The notes: generated from the sequence alone by a model not told the origin. 64,000 nucleotides of DNA from Thalassobium sp. (GCA_002733205.1 NVUW01000002.1:666183-730182), one strand, 5' to 3'; counted from the stretch's first letter, positions 34,719 through 43,834 are shown. Made by a program: numbers and translations.

Positions 34719-36806
34719 ATGTTTGCCCGATACCCCATTCACCTGCTGACCCTTACCGGTGCTGTTCTGCTGGCCTCCTGTGGCGGCGATGACAATAACA
34801 CCCCATTTAATATCCGCCCGGATTTTATTCAGGGCACACTGACGGCGGTGGAATACGATGGCGTCAGTGATGATCTGCTGACCGCCGGCCTTGGCGTCAG
34901 TGGTTTGCAGGGTGCTGCACCGGCCTATGCCGACACGCAACAGCCGACGGCCGCAGAGCTGCGCCGTAAAGCCATTTACAGCAATTACCGCGCGCTGCTC
35001 GATACCACCACCGAAGGCGGCTTCGGGCGATTGTATGGCCCTAATATTTATCGGGGAGAAGTGCAGGCCCACGGCGGAAAAATCGCCGGTAAAGAATACG
35101 TTTTTCTCACCGACAGTGGCGACGGTGTGCAGCGTAACGTGACCGTTGCCGTGCAGATTCCTGCCAGCTTTGATCCGCATAATGCCTGTCTGGTGGTGGG
35201 TGCTTCATCCGGTTCGCGCGGGGTATACGGAGCCATCGGCACCTCGGCCGAATGGGGGCTGAATAACGGCTGCGCGGTAGCGCTGACCGATAAAGGCACC
35301 GGTAACGGCGCACACGATCTGGACTCAGATACCGTGATACTGGCAGACGGTACTCTGGCCAGCGCAACGGCAGCTGGTACGGCCTCGCACTTTACCGCCA
35401 GCGATGCTGGGCTGGATGATTTCAGTGCCACTTATCCTGCCCGTGTGGCTTATAAACACGCGCACTCTGGTGCCAACCCGGAAAAAGACTGGGGATTGTT
35501 TGTGCTGCAGGCCGCTCAAGCCGCGATGTATGTGCTGAATCTGCCGGAGAATTTCGGCCGTGAAAATGACGCCGGTAAAAACCTGCAGGTGTTGCGCCGC
35601 AACAACACGCTGGTGATTGCCGCCAGTGTATCCAACGGTGGTGGTGCTTCACTGCGTGCCGCAGAACTCGACAGCAGCGGCCTGATTGATGCTGTGGTGG
35701 TATCGGAACCTAATGTACAGCCAGCTCAGGCGTTGGCTGCCGGTTACAGTGTGCAGCAGGGCAGTTATCAGTGGAATCAGCTTGGCCGCAGCCTGTACGA
35801 CTACACCAGCCTGCTCAGTGTGCTGCAGCCCTGCGCCAGTGTGGGTGCCGATGCCGCCGCCGTGGGCAGTGGCAGCGCTGCCCGTTGCCATGCGCTGCAG
35901 AGCGCCGGTCTGATCAGCGGTGCCGACGATGCCGAACTGGCCGCCGATGCACAGCAGCAATTGCGTGATTACGGCCTGGTGCCGGAACAGGATTTTACCC
36001 AGCACGCCAATAACACCATTAAAGTGCCGCAATCCATTGCTGTTACCTACGCCAATGCTTATGGCCGCTTTGGTGTAAGCGATAATCTGTGCGACTTCTC
36101 AATGGCGTTTGGCCCGCTGGCGCCGACTTCTGCCACCACCACCCAGCTGGCCGACCTGTTTGCCTCAGGCAACGGTATTCCACCAACCGGTGGTATCGTG
36201 CTGATCGACAATAAAACCGGCAGCGAAGACCGCGCCGCCAGTGCCGACCAGAACCTCGCCGGACACCTGTGCCTGCGCGATCTGGCTTTAGGAGCTAACG
36301 CTGCTGATCAGACCAAAGCCCAGCGTGTAGCGGCCGGTATCGCCGAAGTAAGCGCTGACCCGCGTAAGCTGAACGTACCGACGGTCATCGTGCATGGGCG
36401 TGCCGATGCCATTATTCCGCTGAATCATTCATCACGGCCGTACTTCGCCATTAACCAGAGTCAGGGCAGCAAAGCCAATAACGACCTGCGCTATGTCGAA
36501 GTGCTCAATGCCCACCACCTCGACCTGCTGAATGGCCTGTTTCCGGGCTACAAAACCCGCTACGTCGGCCTGCATTATTACTTTGGCCAGGCACTCGACC
36601 AGATGTATGCCCACCTGCGTAACGGCAGTCCGCTGCCCGGTAATCAGGTGGTTGCTACCACACCACGGGCTGATGCTGCCGACCTGCTGACCACAGCCAA
36701 CCTGCCAGCAATGCAGACAGCAGACAACGTAAGCAGCGACTGCCGTATTCAGCTGGATGGCAAGACCCTCACCATCCCGGCTGGCTGCGGTAACCCGGTG
36801 CTGTAA
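34719..36806 (+). CDS. 3-hydroxybutyrate-oligomer hydrolase (lipoprotein)
   Basis: 695 residues from ATG 34719 with GGAG upstream. A type II signal peptide with lipobox LASC (Cys21) anchors it to a membrane. The sequence matches the family of D-(-)-3-hydroxybutyrate oligomer hydrolases: LVVGASSGSRGVYGAIGTSAEWGLNNGC, TLVIAASVSNGGGASLRAAE (probable nucleophile Ser in SNGGG), VIVHGRADAIIPLNHSSRPYF and VEVLNAHHLDLLNG (catalytic His). It completes hydrolysis of soluble oligomers made by the depolymerase. Last gene of the CoA-transferase operon. Confidence 0.93.
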   Translation: MFARYPIHLLTLTGAVLLASCGGDDNNTPFNIRPDFIQGTLTAVEYDGVSDDLLTAGLGVSGLQGAAPAYADTQQPTAAELRRKAIYSNYRALLDTTTEGGFGRLYGPNIYRGEVQAHGGKIAGKEYVFLTDSGDGVQRNVTVAVQIPASFDPHNACLVVGASSGSRGVYGAIGTSAEWGLNNGCAVALTDKGTGNGAHDLDSDTVILADGTLASATAAGTASHFTASDAGLDDFSATYPARVAYKHAHSGANPEKDWGLFVLQAAQAAMYVLNLPENFGRENDAGKNLQVLRRNNTLVIAASVSNGGGASLRAAELDSSGLIDAVVVSEPNVQPAQALAAGYSVQQGSYQWNQLGRSLYDYTSLLSVLQPCASVGADAAAVGSGSAARCHALQSAGLISGADDAELAADAQQQLRDYGLVPEQDFTQHANNTIKVPQSIAVTYANAYGRFGVSDNLCDFSMAFGPLAPTSATTTQLADLFASGNGIPPTGGIVLIDNKTGSEDRAASADQNLAGHLCLRDLALGANAADQTKAQRVAAGIAEVSADPRKLNVPTVIVHGRADAIIPLNHSSRPYFAINQSQGSKANNDLRYVEVLNAHHLDLLNGLFPGYKTRYVGLHYYFGQALDQMYAHLRNGSPLPGNQVVATTPRADAADLLTTANLPAMQTADNVSSDCRIQLDGKTLTIPAGCGNPVL

Positions 36807-36809
36807 TGA

Positions 36810-36848
36810 CCGCGGCAGAGCGCCGACAGCCACCGCTCTGCCGCTTGT
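36810..36848 (+). terminator. Rho-independent terminator after the oligomer hydrolase gene
   Basis: GCGGCAGAGCG (36810-36820) and CGCTCTGCCGC (36832-36842), an 11-bp perfect stem followed by TTGTTTT. Confidence 0.8.
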
Positions 36849-36870
36849 TTTGCTGCGCCAGCTCCACCTA

Positions 36871-36899
36871 TGGAGCCGCCCGAAAAAAACGTATACAAT
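36871..36899 (+). promoter_or_regulatory. tRNA-Arg promoter
   Basis: A -10 box TACAAT (36894-36899) sits 17 bp from a weak -35 (TGGAGC, 36871-36876) and is followed by a GC-rich discriminator GCGGGC, usual for stringently controlled stable RNA genes. Confidence 0.55.
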
Positions 36900-36941
36900 G
36901 CGGGCACTTACGACCTGAGCCTCAAGTTGCTCATACGTAAA

Positions 36942-37018
<77 letters not shown>

Positions 37019-37024
37019 TTAAAT

Positions 37025-37079
37025 AAAAAAGGCTCGTGAATCTGTGTGTATAAGACGCACAGATTCAGGAGCCTTTTTT
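37025..37079 (+). terminator. Rho-independent terminator of tRNA-Arg
   Basis: AAAAAAGGCTC and the following arm pair with GAGCCTTTTTT over about 18 bp (one mismatch and a G-U). It starts only a few bases after the CCA. Confidence 0.85.
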
Positions 37080-37080
37080 A

Positions 37081-37308
37081 TTTACCGCCAGACGGAGAGA
37101 CTTGGGTCGGACTCTCAGGTTCGACAAATTGCCGGGAGCAATTTGGTCCGCCGCAGTCGCCCGCAGGGGCGAAGGCAGGATGTCTGAGTGACAATCGTGT
37201 GAGCCTGCGAGCGGAGGAACTTGCGACGACGGTCATCCTATGGGTCATTAAATAAAAAAATGATAACGCCGCGCATCATTGATACTCGGAATCTAAATTG
37301 CAGGATCT
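37081..37308. repeat. tRNA-Arg flank with direct repeat of the tRNA 3' end
   Basis: The sequence GGG-C/T-CATTAAATAAAAAA occurs at 37013-37030 (last bases of the tRNA and just after) and again at 37242-37259, 229 bp apart with one mismatch. Between them lie the tRNA terminator and a short palindromic stretch (ACAAATTGC...GCAATTTGGT). This looks like an attachment-site-type duplication beside a tRNA. No integrase is seen. Confidence 0.45.
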
Positions 37309-38691
37309 TCACTTCTTATTTTGGACTTTTGGGCGACCTTCTTCATAAAGATCAATAGTTTTCAGGATGCCTTCAATCAATTTGGTACCGGCATAACGCA
37401 GCATACTTCCTGGCGGCATGGGGATCGCGTTGCGGTTCACAATCCAGAACTTCGTCAAGTCAGTGTTGTTTCCAAGCACCAGGTCTGCGATTAGCTTGCC
37501 GTTTAGCTGCGTCAAGGATACTCCATGGCCGATACAGCCTGTGGCGTAGATAATACTCTGATCACCTAGAAAGCCGATTTCCGGTGTCATGTCCATATTC
37601 ACTGAAACACAGCCGCCCCATTTGTAATGCACTTTAATGTCCGACAGCGTGGGGAATATCCATTTGAGATGCTGTTCCAGATTGGCCCAAGTATTTTCGT
37701 TTTTCCACAAATTCATTTTCTTATCGTTATATTCAAGGCCGATGCTGCCGCCACCTATAGTGATACGCCCGCAGTGGGTAATCCGCATGTAATGAACCAG
37801 CTGGCGGTTGTCTTCAATAGACATCCTTTTTTCCCAGTTAATGCTTTTCCATTGCTCTGCGGTTAACGGCTCAGTCACAATCTGATAGGTCCATACGGGC
37901 GCTTGTCGGTTGGCGACTTTGGGAGAGCTTTTTAAATTATGAGTCCAGGCGTTGGTTGCTATCACCAGCTTTTTGGCTCTGATAGCGGCGGTATCTGTGT
38001 GCACAACGACACCCGCATGATCCTTGGCGATGCTTATTACCTTGGTATTTTCAAAGATTTCAGCGCCTTCCCGCTCCGCCAGATTTTTTAATGAGCGCAC
38101 GTGCTTAATGGGATCAAGAATGCCGGTTTCCGGTTCGTAAATAGCGCCTTTGATATGCGGAGAATTCAGTAGCCTTTGGGTTTCTTCGCCGCCCAGATAT
38201 TCAAAGCTTCCAGGCTTAGTGATGTCGGACAATAGCTTAAAGGTTTTCTGGAGGCGGCGTTCTTGCTTATCGGTATAAGCGATCCGTAGCATGCCGGTGT
38301 GTTCATAATCTGAATCTAAGTTTTCAGATTCAATCAGTCCCTTCACATACTGAACCGCCTGTTGCATATAAGCCTGAGCTTCCCGGGTTTTTTCTCTACC
38401 CCAGCGCAGCAGTGTTACCTCGGGCTCAACGCCAAACAACGTCATGTTGAAGCCGCCGTTGCGACCCGAGGCACCAAAGCCAATATCGTTCGCTTCCAGC
38501 ACCATCACGCGCTGGTTTTTATCCTCTTTGCGAATTTCTCTGGCACAGGTTAGTCCGGTGTATCCCGCGCCAATTATCAATACATCGGTTTCATAGGAGC
38601 CCGCAGCCAGTGGCTCATTCGCGACGTAATCACCATATTTGTATTGCCAGAATGAGTAGTTTTTCTGCAGGGCTTCGTAACGATCCAGCAT
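37309..38691 (-). CDS. FAD-dependent amino-acid/amine oxidase (DAO family, PuuB-like)
   Basis: 460 residues from ATG 38691, preceded by GGGAGAAAG; an upstream frame start at 38796 crosses the operator palindrome and is rejected. FAD-binding motif VLIIGAGYTGLTCAREIR is at about residues 30-45, with GRNGGFNMTLFG following and GCIGHGVSLTQLNGKLIADL near the C-terminus. Relatives such as PuuB oxidise gamma-glutamylated or simple amines. Divergently transcribed from an amidohydrolase gene across a palindromic operator, so the two probably act on one substrate. Confidence 0.85.
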   Translation of the reverse strand: MLDRYEALQKNYSFWQYKYGDYVANEPLAAGSYETDVLIIGAGYTGLTCAREIRKEDKNQRVMVLEANDIGFGASGRNGGFNMTLFGVEPEVTLLRWGREKTREAQAYMQQAVQYVKGLIESENLDSDYEHTGMLRIAYTDKQERRLQKTFKLLSDITKPGSFEYLGGEETQRLLNSPHIKGAIYEPETGILDPIKHVRSLKNLAEREGAEIFENTKVISIAKDHAGVVVHTDTAAIRAKKLVIATNAWTHNLKSSPKVANRQAPVWTYQIVTEPLTAEQWKSINWEKRMSIEDNRQLVHYMRITHCGRITIGGGSIGLEYNDKKMNLWKNENTWANLEQHLKWIFPTLSDIKVHYKWGGCVSVNMDMTPEIGFLGDQSIIYATGCIGHGVSLTQLNGKLIADLVLGNNTDLTKFWIVNRNAIPMPPGSMLRYAGTKLIEGILKTIDLYEEGRPKVQNKK

Positions 38692-38753
38692 AGTCTTTCT
38701 CCCGTGTGCGGTTGGTTGGTCTGGTTGGAGACCTTTTGCATGGTTGATATAAA

Positions 38754-38775
38754 TTAATCGTACGCGTACGATTAA
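38754..38775. promoter_or_regulatory. perfect 22-bp palindrome, probable TetR operator
   Basis: Two 11-bp arms, TTAATCGTACG and its exact reverse complement, meet without spacer. It lies between the divergent FAD oxidase and amidohydrolase starts (62 and 38 bp away), close to where both promoters must be. The amidohydrolase is followed by a TetR gene, its likely ligand. Confidence 0.8.
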
Positions 38776-38813
38776 GTCAAGATGCACTTGAGACAACCTG
38801 AGGTTTACGTTCT

Positions 38814-40427
38814 ATGAATGATCTTGTTATGACCAATGTGGTCGTATGGGCTGGTGCCCGACCCAAGCCTCAGCTAGGTTGGCTGGCCGTTAAAAACGGT
38901 AAATTCAGTGCTCTTGGTGTACAGCGAGACAGGCCGCCTGAAGCCCGGGAGGTGATCGATGGCGAAGGCAGAACGGTGCTGCCCAGTTTTGTCGATTGCC
39001 ATTCGCACCTGGCTGCCGGAGCCATTGCCAGTATTTGCAGAAGTGGTGCTGCCTTTAAGTCCAAAGAGGATGTGCTGCGAGCAGTGGAGACAGCAGCCAG
39101 AGAGGATGGCTCCGACTGGCTGGTGTTTTTCTATATGGACTGGAATGGCTGGGATATCCCGGTTCCGCCAACGGCAGCGGAGCTGGAAGAAGCGTCAGGC
39201 GGCCGCAAAATTTTTATTGCCTGCGAGTCTCTGCACCGGGGAGTCTTGTCAGAGCGTGCGTTGCAGGCATTGAATGTCAGCAAATACCGCCACAGCGATT
39301 TTGTAGAAACACGGCGCGGTACTTTAACCGGAGTGGTCTGGGAGGAGGTGTTCTCGTCGTGCATGAAGCAGGTCTTCGATGCATTGATCCTGGCAATGGG
39401 CAAAGATCAATTCAAAGACGTTTTGCAAGCAGAAGCCAATCGGCATTTGGCCTACGGCATTACCGATGTACACGACCCGGGTGTGACCTATGAACTGTCC
39501 GGGCACATGATGGCCCTGAACCAAGAGAACCCGCTGCGCATCAGTTGGTCTGAAATCGGTACCATGGGCCCTTTCAGCTCTGCGGGCGATGGTCAGCCTC
39601 TTGAGTATTTTGGCAACGGGCCCAGCAGTGCCAAAGTATTTACTGATGGCGCCCATCGCTGCGCTCTGTGTATCGATGCATCGCAAGCCTTGCGCATGAC
39701 GGTGGGCACGATCGGCGATGCCATCAAGGGCAGGAATCTTTATCCTGTGCGACAAGTGCTGGAGGAAAAATTTTCCTTTAAACGGGGAGAGTTCTATCGC
39801 GATGGAGCCCTGTTTGAACCCGAGCAATTAACTGAGAAATTGCGGCGACTTTCTGAAAGCCATGAACGCATCAAGATTCATGCACTTGGCAATCACGCCG
39901 TTGATATGACTTGTGAGTGTGTTATTGAATCTGGCATTACCACCACAGTCTGTATCGAACACGCTACAATACTGGACGATAAAAATATTGAGAAACTCGC
40001 AAAATATGGCCTTCAGGTTTCGGCCCAGCCAGGGTTCCTGCCTCATTATGGAGTTCAGTTTTCCAGTATGCGTCTGAACCGTCGCTATCGAGGGCTACCT
40101 CTAAAATCTTTGTTAGATGCCGATGTTAAGTTGATTATGAGTTCGGACTATCCTTGTGGCCCCCTGAATCCTCTGCATAATATGCGTTGTGCGGTTGAGC
40201 GTATCATCAAGGGCGGAGTCGTATATCTGGAAAACGAATCAGTGTCTCAAGAAGATGCTGTCTATGCCTACACGATTGCAGGATCGGCTGGCATCACGGG
40301 TCAAAAAAAGGCCGGCATAGAAGTCAACAAGCCTGCAGATTTCATTTTATTGAGCGGTGGTCCATTTGAGCATTCAACCACCGTCAATAGTACCTGGATT
40401 AGCGGTGAAAAGGTTTATCAAAAATAG
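38814..40427 (+). CDS. amidohydrolase-family protein (YtcJ-like)
   Basis: 537 residues. Metal-dependent amidohydrolase with the first-strand metal motif DCHSHL (His-x-His, about residue 62), further histidines in HALGNHA and IEHATI and the terminal aspartate in SSDYPCGP. The insertion between strands and the length fit the YtcJ/PF07969 group. Substrate unknown; pairing with an FAD amine oxidase suggests processing of an amide or N-substituted compound. The TetR gene starts 1 bp after its stop. Confidence 0.85.
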   Translation: MNDLVMTNVVVWAGARPKPQLGWLAVKNGKFSALGVQRDRPPEAREVIDGEGRTVLPSFVDCHSHLAAGAIASICRSGAAFKSKEDVLRAVETAAREDGSDWLVFFYMDWNGWDIPVPPTAAELEEASGGRKIFIACESLHRGVLSERALQALNVSKYRHSDFVETRRGTLTGVVWEEVFSSCMKQVFDALILAMGKDQFKDVLQAEANRHLAYGITDVHDPGVTYELSGHMMALNQENPLRISWSEIGTMGPFSSAGDGQPLEYFGNGPSSAKVFTDGAHRCALCIDASQALRMTVGTIGDAIKGRNLYPVRQVLEEKFSFKRGEFYRDGALFEPEQLTEKLRRLSESHERIKIHALGNHAVDMTCECVIESGITTTVCIEHATILDDKNIEKLAKYGLQVSAQPGFLPHYGVQFSSMRLNRRYRGLPLKSLLDADVKLIMSSDYPCGPLNPLHNMRCAVERIIKGGVVYLENESVSQEDAVYAYTIAGSAGITGQKKAGIEVNKPADFILLSGGPFEHSTTVNSTWISGEKVYQK

Positions 40428-40428
40428 T

Positions 40429-41058
40429 ATGAGCAAAGAATCTAAAATGGGACGGCCGAAACAATCCGCTGATGAACATCAGAAAAAAGTTGATACCATT
40501 ATAGAGACTGCACAACTCCTGTTTATTTCCGAGGGGTACGAGTCAGTTTCTATGCGAAAAATCGCGGCAAAAGCTGGGATGGGAACCATGACGTTGTACA
40601 TGTATTTTTCCAACAAAAACGCGATATTGCATCATATTTGGGCTGGTTTTTTTGATGAGCTGCTTGCATTGATTCAGGCAGATTTAGAAAAAAAACAGGG
40701 GGCTAAAGCCAAGTTAAAACAGATGTGTATGACCTACCTGAACTATTGGGTTGTGCATAAAGAGAGGTTTCACATTGTTTTTCTCAACGAAGACCGGGCA
40801 TCATCGGAGGATGATTTTTTTATTAATAATACTGATGTCAGCGGTCAAATGCTGCTGATTGCGGGACCACTGATACAGGAATTGATCAAATCTGATGAGG
40901 ATGAACCGATCTTGTTGTTTCTGGAGAGTTTAATGTGTTTGGTTCATGGCATTGCACTCAACGTGATCACGATCAGTGAATATCCGTGGCACAATTATGA
41001 AAAGTATGTGGATATATTTTTGGATTCGACATCGCAAGCTCCTGACGGGGTTATTTAG
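40429..41058 (+). CDS. TetR-family transcriptional regulator
   Basis: 209 residues from ATG 40429. N-terminal TetR helix-turn-helix: IIETAQLLFISEGYESVSMRKIAAKAGMGTMTLYMYFSNKNAILHHIW (residues about 22-70). The C-terminal effector domain is unlike named subfamilies. Its gene follows the amidohydrolase by 1 bp, so the regulator probably binds the 22-bp palindrome upstream of the operon and controls both divergent transcripts. Confidence 0.9.
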   Translation: MSKESKMGRPKQSADEHQKKVDTIIETAQLLFISEGYESVSMRKIAAKAGMGTMTLYMYFSNKNAILHHIWAGFFDELLALIQADLEKKQGAKAKLKQMCMTYLNYWVVHKERFHIVFLNEDRASSEDDFFINNTDVSGQMLLIAGPLIQELIKSDEDEPILLFLESLMCLVHGIALNVITISEYPWHNYEKYVDIFLDSTSQAPDGVI

Positions 41059-41648
41059 CCCAAATGCTTTGAGACAGAAAAGGAGATCGCCGTTCTGCAG
41101 AAAGTCAGTACTAATACTGGCACTGGTTCCTCGCCACACCAAAAACCTCCAGCACTTATCTCTACTAATGACCAATAGCGTGTAGGTTGGGCTGCAAGAC
41201 GGCAGTCGTGCTGGCGGCGGGTTAAAATGCAGCGCCTTGACCGTCATCTCGCGTTCCAGGCAGGCAATTATGATGTCGCCATGCCATGTAGATCAGAGCG
41301 ATCTGTCATAAGAGTGTCGTTCTGGGGGATGCCGGCACCGGTCATGGATTCACCTGCCTTTTGCACAAAGAAAGTGGCCGCCGGATGACTGATGTACAGC
41401 TCATTCCGATCCAGAATTTGTCCAATGCTTTCCTGCGCTTGGGCTTACTGAAAATGTTCAGATCAGAGCTCTGTGCTGAAGGCATAACGGGTTACGTCAT
41501 AATTTGGGGCGGTGACTCAGTGTAATGTCCATTTCCCCCAAAAAGTGTTTCAGATACTCCACATAACTGATATCTCTGTTGATTACCGTGATGCCTGTAT
41601 GGAAATCCCATATACTGCGCGAAATATGCCTCCGCTAATGGATTTCAA
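41059..41648. other. intergenic region holding umuD remains
   Basis: 590 bp. About 340 bp of it is the broken umuD described separately (41111-41452, minus strand). The rest, 41453-41640, has no recognisable gene; it may contain the upstream end of the same relic and the promoter of the LRR gene (TATACT at 41611-41616 is a possible -10). Confidence 0.5.
41111..41452 (-). pseudogene. umuD relic (SOS mutagenesis protein), frameshifted
   Basis: Read on the minus strand, three frames together give a UmuD-like protein: ESIGQILDRNELYISHPAATFF, then VQKAGESMTGAGIPQND (GxSM with the autocleavage serine), then GDIIIACLEREMTVKALHFNP (with the catalytic Lys), and VLEVFGVARNQ at the end. The first shift is caused by a tandem CATGG duplication (minus strand) at 41279-41288, which interrupts the His-Gly-Asp reading. 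A second shift lies near 41160. The N-terminus is degraded and no umuC is present in the window. Confidence 0.8.
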
Positions 41649-42908
41649 ATGAGTCATTTGTACGACCAGTTTTCTGACAATATTTTCTATGCCAATACAC
41701 TTTCTGGCGCAGACCCGGCCGATGTCAAAGCGTTGTATGTTGCTTATCATGCCGAGTGCGTCGACCTCAGTACTTATAGCGGGCTGAATTATTTATCGTA
41801 TGCCTTTTCTGTCATTGATTGTGCTGGTCTGGCGCGACAGCAGGAGCTTCGGCACTTCAGCTGCAGCAATTCATCGCTGAGTAAAAAGCAGGGGCTGATC
41901 AGCCTGTTACAACAAAACCGCTCGCTGGCTGAACTGACGATCAGCCGCTTGTCTTTGTCTGCGGAAGACGCAGCGCTGATATCCGGGTTTGCTGAGCTGC
42001 GCTATCTGACCCTCAGCGACACGGCGATGACCGCCGTTCCTGGCAGCTGGTCGTTGCTGTCGCAGCTGCAGGAACTGACTCTGGAAGCACAGCCGCTTAC
42101 GCAGTTGCCGGATGAGTTGGGAAGTCTTGCAGCTCTTACCGGGCTGTCGTTAAAACAGTGCCGGTTCAGCAAGGTGCCCGATGTGATTGGTCAGCTGAGT
42201 GCGCTGAAGACACTGGATCTCAGTGATAATCCGATCCGTGAGTTGCCTGAAAGTATGGCCAGGCTGACGGCTCTGGAGGAAATAGATCTGTCGGGGTGTC
42301 AGTTGGCCAGTTTGCCGGAGTGGCTCACCGATCTGCCAGCATTAAAAAAGGTGAATGTCAGAAATAATCCATTCACCGATCTTCCGCCAGCGCTTAAAAA
42401 ATTAAAATCAAAGCTGAAAATCGACCTTAAAGATAAAGCCTTATTCGACAGCAGTGCGCGGGAAAAACTGATGCAAAAGTCCGGGCTGGTATCCGATTTT
42501 TCTGATTTTGGTTTCAAACTGATGGTGATTCAGAAACTGATGTATGAAGACAAAACTCTGAGGCCGGCTTTTGATGTCTGTGAGTTTGTCAAAAAACCGG
42601 AAAACGCTCATATGGATCCTGAAAGTGAACAGGCCTGTCAGGTGATGCCGGAGGTCAGAGAGTATTTTCAAAAGCTTGGTATTCCTCAGCATTTGTTAGC
42701 GGATATTACCGAGCTTTGTGCCGATGGCGGCGATGACATTTACAGCCAGATGGCTCCACGTTGGAGTGGCAGCGAAGACTATTTTGATATGCACTCTGCG
42801 CAGGATATTCGTCACCTGCCGAAGCTTAACGTGATTGAGTCTCCCTTTTTAACAACTTCATTTTGTGATGAAGCGGAAGCCTTTGATGTTGAAGTGATTG
42901 CGCTTTAA
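41649..42908 (+). CDS. leucine-rich-repeat protein with C-terminal unknown domain
   Basis: 419 residues without a signal peptide, so probably cytoplasmic. Residues about 85-270 are LRRs of the bacterial type (LTQLPDELGSLAALTGLSLKQCRFSKVPDVIGQLSALKTLDLSDNPIRELPESMARL...), about eight repeats with L-x-x-L-P spacing. The C-terminal ~140 residues (DFGFKLMVIQKLMYEDKTLRPAFDVCEF...) form a separate domain that I recall seeing with LRRs in other bacteria (DUF6892-like), function unknown. It lies next to the accessory block, terminator-like hairpin after it. Confidence 0.8.
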   Translation: MSHLYDQFSDNIFYANTLSGADPADVKALYVAYHAECVDLSTYSGLNYLSYAFSVIDCAGLARQQELRHFSCSNSSLSKKQGLISLLQQNRSLAELTISRLSLSAEDAALISGFAELRYLTLSDTAMTAVPGSWSLLSQLQELTLEAQPLTQLPDELGSLAALTGLSLKQCRFSKVPDVIGQLSALKTLDLSDNPIRELPESMARLTALEEIDLSGCQLASLPEWLTDLPALKKVNVRNNPFTDLPPALKKLKSKLKIDLKDKALFDSSAREKLMQKSGLVSDFSDFGFKLMVIQKLMYEDKTLRPAFDVCEFVKKPENAHMDPESEQACQVMPEVREYFQKLGIPQHLLADITELCADGGDDIYSQMAPRWSGSEDYFDMHSAQDIRHLPKLNVIESPFLTTSFCDEAEAFDVEVIAL

Positions 42909-42912
42909 ATTC

Positions 42913-42937
42913 AGCCCCGGACTAAATTTCCGGGGCT
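42913..42937 (+). terminator. hairpin after the LRR gene
   Basis: AGCCCCGG (42913-42920) and CCGGGGCT (42930-42937), with a 9-base loop, just past the LRR stop. The following T-run is weak. Confidence 0.6.
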
Positions 42938-42961
42938 TCAGATTTCATTCCTGATATCTCC

Positions 42962-43834
42962 TCAATACGCCGCCGCCAGCAGCGCATCACAGGCTTCATG
43001 CGGGTTGCCGGTTGAATCGTAAACCCGTACCCACTCGCCGTAGTTGTGAATTACCGGAATATCTTCCGGGTGGAAACTCGGGCGGAAGTACATCAACAAT
43101 TTAGGCAGCATGGATGAAAGAATACCTTTGCGACCATACATCCAGTTCAGGTTTTTCATAAACATCATGCGCCGCTGAAACCAGTTATAGCCATCGGTTT
43201 TCAGCAGTACATCGGCGTAGTCGAACATTACTTTGGTGGTATGGCGGGTGGCGATAATCATGGCCAGACAGCGTTTGATATAACCGACTTTGGCGACGTT
43301 TTTCATCACGTTAAAGGCAACGGAGCGATGTTCCATTTCTTCAATGGCATGCCAGGCCAGCATGGCGCGCATTTTCGGATGAATGCCGGCACTGACCTCT
43401 TTGCGGGAAAAAAAAGTTTCTGCCAGCAGCGCGGTAAAGTGTTCGTAGGCTGCGGTTAACGCCAGATTAAATTCGTCGGAATACTTGTTCTGATCTCTTT
43501 TAATGTATTCCTTAAGCTCATTCAGAATTGTTTCCATCGGCATGCCCTGTGCCGCCAGCAGGTCGTTGAACTTGGTGTGTGCAATACCATGCTGAGCTTC
43601 CTGCATGGTGAATTCTTTCACGTCATGCTGCAGTTTCGGGTCGGTTATACGATCACGGAAGGCGCGTACACTGGAAATAAAATAGCGCTCACCGTCAGGA
43701 AAACTGAGCTGCAGCGCATCCATTATGCGGGTTTTAAACGCATCGCCAGCGTTCCAGTATTTCGGGAAATCGGCGTCCAGACCGAAGTCGATATCTTTGC
43801 GTGCTTCAATGGCTGGCTGAAATTTTGTATTCAT
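42962..43834 (-). CDS. metal-dependent-hydrolase family protein (PF10118-like)
   Basis: 290 residues from ATG 43834 with GGGAGA before it. The sequence is helical and carries carboxylate/His pairs typical of ferritin-like di-iron proteins: EFTMQEAQHGIAHTKF and AWHAIEEMEHRSVAF, which match the family now called metal-dependent hydrolase but are more consistent with a di-iron oxygenase or ferritin-like fold. Divergent from a PucR-type regulator gene (about 250 bp between starts), which may control it. Confidence 0.8.
   Translation of the reverse strand: MNTKFQPAIEARKDIDFGLDADFPKYWNAGDAFKTRIMDALQLSFPDGERYFISSVRAFRDRITDPKLQHDVKEFTMQEAQHGIAHTKFNDLLAAQGMPMETILNELKEYIKRDQNKYSDEFNLALTAAYEHFTALLAETFFSRKEVSAGIHPKMRAMLAWHAIEEMEHRSVAFNVMKNVAKVGYIKRCLAMIIATRHTTKVMFDYADVLLKTDGYNWFQRRMMFMKNLNWMYGRKGILSSMLPKLLMYFRPSFHPEDIPVIHNYGEWVRVYDSTGNPHEACDALLAAAY

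Noticed and set aside
40930..41247. 105-codon minus-strand frame
   Set aside because: Not an intact gene; its first part is the C-terminal fragment of the broken umuD and the rest is antisense to the TetR gene.
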